Of a stretch of DNA of 64,000 nt, positions 57,075-64,000 are shown piece by piece. The notes under the pieces were generated by a model. That model was not told the DNA's origin and made no database searches. It saw only the letters and a program-made list of their open reading frames with translations. The position numbers were made by a program, and so were the translations under genes. This stretch comes from Flavobacterium faecale (GTDB taxonomy: Bacteria > Bacteroidota > Bacteroidia > Flavobacteriales > Flavobacteriaceae), in the NCBI RefSeq assembly GCF_003076455.1, contig NZ_CP020918.1, positions 3,322,001 to 3,386,000 on the forward strand. The letters run 5' to 3'. Position 1 is the stretch's first letter. The number at the start of each line of letters is the position of its first letter.

Positions 57075-57366
57075 TTAACGATTGATGATTAACGATTGCT
57101 GATTTTTGATTTGTTGGAACGAGGAAAATGATTAACGATTTTTGATTGCTGATTTGTTGAAACGGAATAAAGATTAAGGATTTTTGAATTAAGGTATTAG
57201 GATTTTTAAAGTGATTAACGATTGGTAATTAACGATTTTTGATTGCTGATTTGTTAGAACGGAATAAAAATTAAGGATTTTTGAATTAAGGAATTAGGAT
57301 TTTTAAAATGATTAATGATTGGTGATTAACGATTTGTGATTGCTGATTTGTTGGAATCGTAAAAGT
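57073..57366. repeat. Imperfect tandem repeats of about 83-97 bp
   Basis: Units beginning GATTAA(C/T)GATT start at about 57073, 57130, 57213 and 57310 and share TTGATTGCTGATTTGTT and AAGGATTTTTGAATTAAGG. No coding potential is seen. Together with 57367-57609 this is the gap between the second SBP and the Gfo/Idh gene. Confidence 0.7.
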
Positions 57367-57471
57367 GATTTAAGATTTATTAATTTGATTTTTGAATTTG
57401 ACTTTTGAACTTTGACTTTTGAAATTGAATTTTGAATTTTGATTCTCGCGTGAGGGATTGAAGTGGAGCTC

Positions 57472-57575
57472 TTTTTTTATCAATTGCCTCGGGTTTAAAC
57501 CCGATAAAATTGATAAAAAAAAGCGGGAACGAAAAGCCCGACCCGTCCCGAAGCGTCGGGATACGGAGGGGCACG
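57472..57575. repeat. Hairpin element with flavobacterial-type intergenic repeat
   Basis: A large stem (TTTTTTATCAATT with AATTGATAAAAAA, 57473-57520) encloses the palindrome CGGGTTTAAACCCG. It is followed by AACGAAAAGCCCG (57528-57540, also found reversed at 8329-8341) and a second hairpin TCCCGAAGCGTCGGGA. Locally GC-rich. The hairpin could end transcription before the Gfo/Idh gene, which may then have its own promoter. Confidence 0.6.
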
Positions 57576-57609
57576 CACAAATAAAAAATACTATTAAAAA
57601 CAACAGATA

Positions 57610-58680
57610 ATGGATATTAACTACAAACCAACATTACCCATTGAGAATCGTCCGATTTACATTATTGGAGCGGGCGGAATTGTGCGTGATGCGCATTTGC
57701 CTGCTTACAAAAGTGTAGGTTTTACGATTGCGGGAATCACCAATAGAACTCGCGAAAGAGCAGAGGAAGTGGCAAAGCAATTTGCGATTCCGACTGTCTA
57801 TGACACGGTTGCCGATATGGTGAAAGATGCACCTTCGTACGCTATTTATGACTTGACTCTTATGCCGAATCAGTTTGTGCAAACATTGGAGCAATTACCT
57901 GACGAAGCAGCAGTTTTGATTCAGAAACCCATGGGAGATGATTTTGAGCAAACTTTGGCGATTTTGCAAGTTTGTAGAAGAAAAAAACTAAAGGCAGCCG
58001 TTAATTGTCAGATGCGATTTGCGCCTTACATTATGGCTGCAAAAGATATAATTGACCGAGGATTGATTGGCGAATTGTACGATTTTGAAGTCCGTTTGAC
58101 GACCTACACACCTTGGGAATATTTCCCGAATGTGGTGAATCACCCGAGATTGGAAATTCAGCAACACAGCATTCATTATATTGATTTGATTCGCTCGTTT
58201 TTAGGAAACCCAAAGAAAGTGTATTCGAAAACTTTGAAAAATCCTGGTAAAACAATGTCGTCTACTCGTACGACGACGATCATGGATTATAATGATGCCA
58301 TGCGTGCGATTATTAACACCAATCATGATCATAATTTTGGCGAGAAAAACCAAGAAAGTTTTGTGAAATGGGAAGGTACCAAAGGAGCTATCAAAGCTCG
58401 AATAGGGTTGCTACTAGACTACCCAAATGGCAAACCCGATTTGTTTGAATACTGCATTGTAACCGAAGGACAAGAACCAAAATGGATTGAAGTGCCGTTG
58501 AAAGGCTCTTGGTTTCCCGATGCATTTGTGGGAACAATGGCGTCTTTAATGCGATTTGTAGAAGGTTCTACCACCGAATTACCCACTAGCGTGGAAGATG
58601 TGGTGCACTCGATGGCGATTGTAGAAGCGGCCTATGAATCCAATGACAACGGAGGTATTTTACCCAATTATTCTATTTAA
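57610..58680 (+). CDS. Gfo/Idh/MocA-family oxidoreductase
   Basis: A 356-residue NAD(P)-dependent sugar oxidoreductase-like protein. The Rossmann motif is IIGAGGIVRDAHLPAY, and the EKP-like motif appears as IQKPMGDDFEQT; the catalytic His region is IQQHSIHYIDLIRSF. Members oxidise or reduce hydroxyls of sugars, inositols and their acids. It is followed by the MaoC gene after 11 bp and shares direction with the CoA-transferase cluster, so it is a candidate for the redox step. Confidence 0.88.
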   Translation: MDINYKPTLPIENRPIYIIGAGGIVRDAHLPAYKSVGFTIAGITNRTRERAEEVAKQFAIPTVYDTVADMVKDAPSYAIYDLTLMPNQFVQTLEQLPDEAAVLIQKPMGDDFEQTLAILQVCRRKKLKAAVNCQMRFAPYIMAAKDIIDRGLIGELYDFEVRLTTYTPWEYFPNVVNHPRLEIQQHSIHYIDLIRSFLGNPKKVYSKTLKNPGKTMSSTRTTTIMDYNDAMRAIINTNHDHNFGEKNQESFVKWEGTKGAIKARIGLLLDYPNGKPDLFEYCIVTEGQEPKWIEVPLKGSWFPDAFVGTMASLMRFVEGSTTELPTSVEDVVHSMAIVEAAYESNDNGGILPNYSI

Positions 58681-58691
58681 AATAAAGACTT

Positions 58692-59135
58692 ATGCATATA
58701 CTATCACGATTTTACGAAGATTACGAACTAGGAAGCAAAAGAGAAACTTTTGGAAGAACCATAACCGAAACCGATTTTGTAGTTCACGCGGGACATACGG
58801 GGGATTTTTTTCCACACCATATGGATGCTGAATGGTGTAAAACACAACCCTTCAAGCAAAGAATCGCCCACGGAACTTTGACCTTTAGCGTGGGAATCGG
58901 AATGACGGCTACCGAAATTAATCCAGAGGCTTTTTCTAAAGGCTACGACCGTTTGCGTTTTGTAAAACCAGTTTATATTGGTGATACCATAAACGTGGTG
59001 ATTACCATTAGCGAAAAGAAAGATTCCAACAAACCCGAATTTGGACAGGTAAACGAACATGTCGAAATTTTCAATCAAAATGGTGATTTAGTGCTTGTGT
59101 GCGACCATATCTTATTAGCAAAAAAGAAAATATAA
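58692..59135 (+). CDS. MaoC-like (R)-specific enoyl-CoA hydratase family protein
   Basis: This 147-residue hot-dog-fold protein has the hydratase-2 motif with catalytic Asp and His in [18 protein letters not shown] and the following [31 protein letters not shown] is the usual third conserved block. It would hydrate an enoyl-CoA or dehydrate a 3-hydroxyacyl-CoA. Together with two CoA-transferases this points to a pathway using CoA thioesters. It is the last gene of the cluster before the glycoside hydrolase genes. Confidence 0.9.
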   Translation: MHILSRFYEDYELGSKRETFGRTITETDFVVHAGHTGDFFPHHMDAEWCKTQPFKQRIAHGTLTFSVGIGMTATEINPEAFSKGYDRLRFVKPVYIGDTINVVITISEKKDSNKPEFGQVNEHVEIFNQNGDLVLVCDHILLAKKKI

Positions 59136-59188
59136 CTTTTGTTCTACTATAATGGACATATGAGAAGGCCTTTCTTAGCTGTATCGCC

Positions 59189-59196
59189 TATGTTTG
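59189..59196 (+). promoter_or_regulatory. Possible -7 box upstream of GH29 gene
   Basis: TATGTTTG fits TAnnTTTG and lies 25 bp before the GH29 ATG, so the gene may have its own promoter. Confidence 0.4.
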
Positions 59197-59221
59197 TACA
59201 ACCAAAAAACTACAAAATATT

Positions 59222-60787
59222 ATGAAAAATACTGTTTTAGGATTAGTGACTATTGCATTGGTATCCTGCAATGCGCAACAAAAAACAACCCAAAACAAAG
59301 TCACAAATAAAAAAATCGAATACAAAGCCGATTGGAAATCATTGGAACAACACAAAACACCAGAATGGTTCTTGGATGCTAAGTTCGGAATCTATTGCCA
59401 CTGGGGACCGTACTCGGTACCAGAATATAAAAACGAATGGTACTCGCACTGGATGTACATAAACAAGGACAACCCAGAAGCTAAAAATGGGAAAGAAAGT
59501 GAGTACTATACGCACCATGTGAATACTTATGGGCCATTGGATAAATTTGGTTACAAAGATTTCATTTCGATGTTTAAGGCTGAAAAGTTTGATGCTGCTG
59601 CTTGGGCAGATTTATTTGAAAAATCAGGCGCAAAATTCTCAGGACCTGTTTCTGAACATGCCGATGGTTTTGCCATGTGGGATAGCGATTTGACCAAATG
59701 GGATGCCAAAGAAATGGGACCGAAACGTGATATCATGGGCGAGTTGTCTAAAGAAATCAGAAAAAGAGGGATGAAATTTATCGCTACTTTTCACCGTCAA
59801 TGGTTGTATGCTTGGTACCCAACTTGGGATGAAACTACCGATGCATCCGATCCAAGATATGCTGGTTTGTATGGTCCAAAAGTTAAAAAAGGTGATTTCC
59901 TTTTCCCAGATAATCCAAATAGAAAAAAACTAGGAGCGGCCTCTTATTACCCATTGGCTGACGAACAATTTAACAAAGAATGGTTGGCTCGTTTGAAGGA
60001 GATTACCAATAAGTACAACCCAGATATGGTTTGGTTTGATAATAAAATGGACATTATTGGCGAAGATTACCGCAAAGAATTCCTAGAGTATTATTACAAC
60101 CATGCCGAGAAAAAGAATCAGGAAGTAGTGTCAACTTATAAATTTCATGATTTTGCCGAAGGCACTGCTGTTCTAGATTTGGAACGAGCAAGAATGAGTG
60201 AGAAAAAAGATTTTCCGTGGTTGACAGATGATTCTATTGACTGGAAATCATGGTCACACATTTCTGATCCAAACTACAAATCGACCAATCGTTTACTTGA
60301 TTTCTTGATTGATGTAGTGAGTAAAAATGGAGCGGTTTTATTGAATATCACACCAAAAGCAAATGGTGAAATTCCAGAGCCAGTCAAAGAACGTTTGTTA
60401 CAAATGGGAGATTGGTTGAAAACCAATGGAGAAGCCATTTACGGAACACGTACTTTTGATATCTACGGAGAAGGCGATGCAGAAGTAAAAGAAGGCCATT
60501 TGAGTGAAGACAAAAATGCTGATAATACGGCCAAAGATATTCGTTTTACTAGAAAAGGAGAGGTTGTTTATGCCACGGTTCTAGATTGGCCAGCAGAGAA
60601 TCAATTGGTGATCCACTCGTTCAAGAAAGGAAGTCCGTATTTGACCAAAGGAATCGAATCGATTGAATTTTTGGCAAATAAGAAAAAAATGAAATTCACG
60701 GTGGAGAATGACGGATTACATATTCAACTCCCAAAAGAAAAAGTAGGTGATTATGCTTTTGCATTCAAGATTACTCCTAAAAAGTAA
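59222..60787 (+). CDS. GH29 alpha-L-fucosidase-family lipoprotein
   Basis: A 521-residue retaining glycosidase. A lipoprotein signal (MKNTVLGLVTIALVSC, Cys16) should anchor it to a membrane. The GH29 catalytic domain (about 35-400) shows FGIYCHWGPYSVPEYKNEWYSHWM, SEHADGFAMWDSDLTKWDA and the nucleophile Asp in NPDMVWFDNKMD. The C-terminal part resembles a beta-sandwich. GH29 enzymes release alpha-L-fucose, and some release alpha-L-galactose. Together with the sulfatase, the GH16 enzyme and the FucP operon, the substrate may be a fucose- or L-galactose-containing algal glycan. Confidence 0.92.
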   Translation: MKNTVLGLVTIALVSCNAQQKTTQNKVTNKKIEYKADWKSLEQHKTPEWFLDAKFGIYCHWGPYSVPEYKNEWYSHWMYINKDNPEAKNGKESEYYTHHVNTYGPLDKFGYKDFISMFKAEKFDAAAWADLFEKSGAKFSGPVSEHADGFAMWDSDLTKWDAKEMGPKRDIMGELSKEIRKRGMKFIATFHRQWLYAWYPTWDETTDASDPRYAGLYGPKVKKGDFLFPDNPNRKKLGAASYYPLADEQFNKEWLARLKEITNKYNPDMVWFDNKMDIIGEDYRKEFLEYYYNHAEKKNQEVVSTYKFHDFAEGTAVLDLERARMSEKKDFPWLTDDSIDWKSWSHISDPNYKSTNRLLDFLIDVVSKNGAVLLNITPKANGEIPEPVKERLLQMGDWLKTNGEAIYGTRTFDIYGEGDAEVKEGHLSEDKNADNTAKDIRFTRKGEVVYATVLDWPAENQLVIHSFKKGSPYLTKGIESIEFLANKKKMKFTVENDGLHIQLPKEKVGDYAFAFKITPKK

Positions 60788-60801
60788 TTGAACATTAATC
60801 A

Positions 60802-60840
60802 GATTTGCAAAGTTTAATCATCAATTAAGCTTTGCGAATC
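60802..60840 (+). terminator. Hairpin between GH29 and sulfatase genes
   Basis: GATTTGCAAAG pairs with CTTTGCGAATC (two non-Watson-Crick positions) around a 17-nt loop, with a T-rich tail. Confidence 0.55.
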
Positions 60841-60873
60841 TTTTCATTTAACAAAATTTAGATTAAAAAAACT

Positions 60874-62460
60874 ATGAAAAAGACCGGATTATCAATCACA
60901 TTGGCAGTACTCCTTTTTTGTCAATTGGGTATTAGTCAACGTTCAAGCAAAAACCAGCCCAACATCATTTACATCATGTCTGATGATCATACCGCTCAAG
61001 CAATTGGTGCTTACGGGAGTCGTTTGGCAAAATTAAATCCAACGCCTACCATCGATAAGTTGGCAGCCGAGGGAATGTTATTCGAAAATGCTTTTGTAAC
61101 CAATTCCATTTGCACGCCTAGTCGCGCATGTATTATCACAGGTCAGTATTCACAAACCAATGGTGTTTTGGACTTGGATGGGGAATTGGACCCCGCCAAA
61201 GAATACTTGCCAATGGAGATGAAAAAATTGGGTTACACAACAGCTATGATTGGAAAATGGCATTTAAAAAATGAACCTTCAGCCTTTGATTACTACAAAG
61301 TTTTGCATTCGCAAGGAAAGTATTTCAACCCTACTTTTTTCGAAAAAGGAAAAGGAGAATGGATGAAAAACGAAGTGAAATCAGTAGGCCATTCCACCGA
61401 TGTGATTACCGATATTACGTTGGATTACTTGAAAAAAAGAGATAAATCAAAACCCTTTTTTATCATGCACCACTACAAAGCACCGCATGATATGTTTGAG
61501 TTCGCTCCACGATATGCCGATTATTTAAAAGACGTAGAAATTCCAGAACCAGCGAGTTTGTATTTTCAACCCAATTTTGGATCTGAGGCTACGGTTGGAA
61601 AAAACGGAAAATTAGGTGCGGTAATCGGAAGCTCCATTTCAGACCGACATTTATACCGAAACTATGTAAATATGCTTTTGAAGGATACTGTTTCTGGAAC
61701 AATCGCTACTCATTTGGCTTACCAAGAATACTTAAAAAGATATTTAAGATGTGTTAAAGGTGTTGATGATAATTTGGCTCGATTGTTCGATTATCTAAAA
61801 AAAGAAGGTCTTTGGGAAAATACCGTAATTGTATATACTGGCGACCAAGGAATGATGCTTGGTGAACATGATTTAATTGACAAAAGATGGATGTATGACG
61901 AATCGATGCGCATGCCGTTTATTGTACATTATCCAAAAATGGTTAAAGCAGGTTCCAAAACCGATCTACTCATCAACAATACCGACTTTGCTCCAACGCT
62001 AATCGAATTGGCTAAAGGTAAAAAACCTTCGTACATGCAAGGGTTTAGCTTTATAAATACCTTGGAAGGAAAAGCAGAAAAAAACTGGAGAACAGCAACT
62101 TATTATCGGTATTGGATGCATAACATTCACCACTGGGTACCGGCACATTTTGGTGTTCGAAGCAAGCAATATAAGTTGATCTTTTTCTACGCCAAACATT
62201 ATTTACCAGAAGCCGAATGGAATAAGTTTTATTGGAATAAAGAAATGCGTATTTATGGCTATAACACGCCTGTAGCTTGGGAATTTTATGATTTAAAAAA
62301 TGACCCAGAAGAAATGAACAACCATTACAAAGACCCCAAATACAAAGATATTATTGCTTCGTTAAAAGAGGAAATTTTAAAACAACGCAAAGAATTAAAT
62401 GAAACAGATGCCAATTATCCTGAAATTCAAAAAGTGATTGATAAGCACTGGAATGATTAA
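60874..62460 (+). CDS. Secreted S1-family sulfatase
   Basis: A 528-residue exported protein. After a signal peptide (MKKTGLSITLAVLLFCQLGIS) comes the metal-binding NIIYIMSDDHTAQAIGAYG and the sulfatase motif CTPSR with Cys80, the residue converted to formylglycine by a maturase. Further conserved parts are MIGKWHLKN, HHYKAPHDMFEF and YTGDQGMMLGEHDLIDKRWMYDES. It removes sulfate esters from glycans in the periplasm or outside. Next to GH29 and GH16 genes it fits an algal galactan or fucan role. A maturase gene is not in the window. Confidence 0.94.
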   Translation: MKKTGLSITLAVLLFCQLGISQRSSKNQPNIIYIMSDDHTAQAIGAYGSRLAKLNPTPTIDKLAAEGMLFENAFVTNSICTPSRACIITGQYSQTNGVLDLDGELDPAKEYLPMEMKKLGYTTAMIGKWHLKNEPSAFDYYKVLHSQGKYFNPTFFEKGKGEWMKNEVKSVGHSTDVITDITLDYLKKRDKSKPFFIMHHYKAPHDMFEFAPRYADYLKDVEIPEPASLYFQPNFGSEATVGKNGKLGAVIGSSISDRHLYRNYVNMLLKDTVSGTIATHLAYQEYLKRYLRCVKGVDDNLARLFDYLKKEGLWENTVIVYTGDQGMMLGEHDLIDKRWMYDESMRMPFIVHYPKMVKAGSKTDLLINNTDFAPTLIELAKGKKPSYMQGFSFINTLEGKAEKNWRTATYYRYWMHNIHHWVPAHFGVRSKQYKLIFFYAKHYLPEAEWNKFYWNKEMRIYGYNTPVAWEFYDLKNDPEEMNNHYKDPKYKDIIASLKEEILKQRKELNETDANYPEIQKVIDKHWND

Positions 62461-62681
62461 ATTTCTGAAACAATTATTCAACCAAATAGTAATGAAATGT
62501 CACTGAGTAAGTCGAAAGTTTAAAAGTCGTACAGTCAAGAGAACAACTCGAACGTATAATTATTAAAATCATTTTATTACGATATTTTTTATTTGAATTA
62601 AGAATACGACATTATATAAAATAGTTACAACTAAAGTTATATTTTCTTTAGAAATTAAATACATAAATCTAGTAAAAAAAA
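62461..62681. other. Intergenic region between convergent sulfatase and GH16 genes
   Basis: AT-rich, no ORF of note; the terminator at 62682-62710 lies at its right end. Confidence 0.4.
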
Positions 62682-62710
62682 AGGCCTCAAATCTTTCGAT
62701 TATGAGGCCT
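62682..62710 (-). terminator. Terminator after GH16 gene
   Basis: AGGCCTCA (62682-62689) and TGAGGCCT (62703-62710) form a stem with a 13-nt loop. On the minus strand a run of Ts follows. Confidence 0.85.
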
Positions 62711-62737
62711 CTTCAATTATTAAAACTTAAGTTTTAC

Positions 62738-63859
62738 TTAATTCTTCATAATCTTAATTTTTTCCGAATCATCCTCTCCATTTAAAATTAAAAAATAGAT
62801 TCCAGATTTTAAAGATGATACATTTACATTGTACTCTGCTGATCCGACTGCAATTTTACCTTGCGCTACTGATCTACCTAAAGGATCTATAATACTATAG
62901 GAATTATAATCGTTTTCTGATTTTAAGGTTACCTGCAATAAATTCGAAACTGGATTTGGTGACACAGAAGTTTTGTAATTATAAGTTTCTGATTTAAGCT
63001 TAGACTCGACTTCTTTTCCTGTAATATTAGCCAATGTATATGTATTTATCCAATCTACATACATCGTACTTTGAGCCTCATTTGCCAAATCGCTTCTTAC
63101 TGCAAGGCCACCAAGATAATCAAATGGACCTGTCCATAAATCCCAAATAATATTCTGGGCTAATGTAAAAACACCAGTGGTTGTCAAACTACCCGCTGGC
63201 GCTCCATTAATGTAAAATTGTACATGTTTAGAATCTTTCCAATAGCAGCCAAGAACTTGATAAGTATTCCATTTTACTCCCTTTGCAGGATTACCAGCAG
63301 GGAGGTTTCTATTGTCAAAATTACCAGCATTTCTTTCAGTAACCCCATTTTTAACTATGAAATATTGTGAATACATTGTGTAAGGTCTGTATGTCTGACT
63401 AGTGATTGAAGGTTTGGGATTATTCTCGCAAATATCAATTTCATCACGGTTATTTGCATCCCCATTATTTAACCAATAAGTAGAATAAGCAGAAATATTA
63501 GCCGCTTTAATTCGGCATTCAGTGTACATAGGAAACCCTACTTTTGCTTTAGATTGTACTCGAGAAGACTGAAACCACGCTCCTGAGTTACTTTGTCCAT
63601 TATCTGTCGCTTTGATCCATAAATTCCCACCTGAGACACCCGAATTGTTATTATTCATAAGAGTCGGTGTTCCTGCGTAATTCCAAATAGATTGTTCCCA
63701 TTTCGAAGTATCAAAGGATCCGTTAAAATCATCTGAAAGATATGTAGCTTTTACCCACTTTTTTCCAGAAGGGGCGGCTGGTTGTGCAACAATAGTACTA
63801 ACAGTAAAGAATACTGTCAACAGTCCTAAACTGATTTTTTGTAATTTTTTTAATTTCAT
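62738..63859 (-). CDS. GH16 glycoside hydrolase (agarase/porphyranase-like) with T9SS sorting domain
   Basis: A 373-residue secreted enzyme from the ATG at 63859 (MKLKKLQKISLGLLTVFF), with signal cleavage likely after IVAQ. The GH16 jelly-roll (about 30-290) carries the retaining motif E140-I-D142-I-C-E145 in NNRDEIDICEN and a preceding STYWLNNGD. The absence of the WPxxGEIDIME form typical of laminarinases points to an agarase/porphyranase/carrageenase-like branch. The C-terminal 75 residues (SVSPNPVSNLLQVTL to SGIYFLILNGEDDSEKIKIMKN) are a type A T9SS sorting domain. It would cut a galactan backbone outside the cell. An in-frame longer start (63895) is less likely. Confidence 0.88.
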   Translation of the reverse strand: MKLKKLQKISLGLLTVFFTVSTIVAQPAAPSGKKWVKATYLSDDFNGSFDTSKWEQSIWNYAGTPTLMNNNNSGVSGGNLWIKATDNGQSNSGAWFQSSRVQSKAKVGFPMYTECRIKAANISAYSTYWLNNGDANNRDEIDICENNPKPSITSQTYRPYTMYSQYFIVKNGVTERNAGNFDNRNLPAGNPAKGVKWNTYQVLGCYWKDSKHVQFYINGAPAGSLTTTGVFTLAQNIIWDLWTGPFDYLGGLAVRSDLANEAQSTMYVDWINTYTLANITGKEVESKLKSETYNYKTSVSPNPVSNLLQVTLKSENDYNSYSIIDPLGRSVAQGKIAVGSAEYNVNVSSLKSGIYFLILNGEDDSEKIKIMKN

Positions 63860-64000
63860 AATTTGGTTTTTTAAGGTTAATTGAAACATTGTCATTTCTG
63901 TAGCAAAATCAGTAGTGTTTTATTTTAAACATTCTTAATTTACACTAGGTCATATGACATTTGTTTGCGATGCTAAATTATACTTTATGATAATTTAAAA

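Noticed and set aside
57370..57603. 77-codon minus-strand ORF in the gap before the Gfo/Idh gene
   Set aside because: It is made of low-complexity tandem-repeat and hairpin sequence (KFNFKSQSSKVKFKNQ...), so it is not a credible protein.
1..64000. CRISPR array, tRNA or rRNA genes
   Set aside because: No regularly spaced short direct repeats, cloverleaf-like sequences or rRNA segments were recognised by eye; a covariance-model scan would be needed to exclude small RNAs.

Overview
The window reads as a chromosome segment of a Flavobacterium-like member of the Flavobacteriaceae (Bacteroidota). Support comes from low G+C, TAnnTTTG-type -7 boxes, a hybrid two-component regulator, a type IX secretion C-terminal signal on a GH16 enzyme, a TonB-linked outer-membrane barrel protein, a histone H1-like small protein, and family-level protein similarity throughout. 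No rRNA, tRNA or CRISPR array was recognised.

Region 1 (1-9.5 kb) is accessory. A leftward operon encodes an XRE regulator, a PLD-SF2 helicase, a 69-residue protein and a DndD/SMC-like ATPase. It looks like an anti-phage conflict system, but its ATPase gene is split by a 1318-bp IS3-family element. It is followed by a Gly/Asn/Ser-rich microprotein, a LytTR response regulator, an SRAP peptidase and an AbiEii-type toxin-antitoxin pair.

Region 2 (9.5-29.7 kb) is mostly housekeeping: histone H1-like protein, GH15 and OtsAB trehalose enzymes, acyl-CoA carboxylase beta subunit, bacillithiol-transferase-like protein, MenE, CPBP protease, ArsC, an outer-membrane barrel receptor, FumC, MiaE, GlyA, fumarylacetoacetase and EcsC. 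Most units end in clear hairpin terminators.

Region 3 (29.8-43.1 kb) is a sugar-catabolic locus. A seven-gene leftward operon encodes a mutarotase, FucP, an aldo/keto reductase, a lactonase, UxaB-like and UxaA-like enzymes and an LgoD-like dehydrogenase. It diverges from a LacI regulator, with two matching palindromic operators between them, and a large hybrid two-component sensor/regulator follows. The enzyme set can be read as non-phosphorylative catabolism of L-fucose or, more completely, of L-galactose through tagaturonate and altronate.

Region 4 (43.1-59.1 kb) holds a RhaT-like transporter gene and an AldA-like dehydrogenase/enoyl-CoA hydratase pair. Next come 1.4 kb of about 370-bp imperfect repeats, a PLD nuclease-like gene and a second identical IS copy. 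An IclR-controlled cluster follows: a second RhaT-like transporter, two solute-binding-protein homologues with no signal peptide, two tandem class III CoA-transferases between them, a Gfo/Idh oxidoreductase and a MaoC hydratase. I cannot assign this cluster to a known pathway; it is the best candidate here for an undescribed system. Similar AT-rich operator-like sequences stand upstream of the hydratase operon and the IclR cluster.

Region 5 (59.2-64 kb) carries a lipoprotein GH29 enzyme, a secreted sulfatase and a T9SS-exported GH16 enzyme. With region 3 this suggests use of a sulfated red-algal galactan such as porphyran or agar, or of a fucose-containing glycan. No SusC/SusD pair lies in the window.

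The two IS copies are in opposite orientation and each has its own 5-bp target duplication, so they look like independent insertions rather than ends of a composite transposon.
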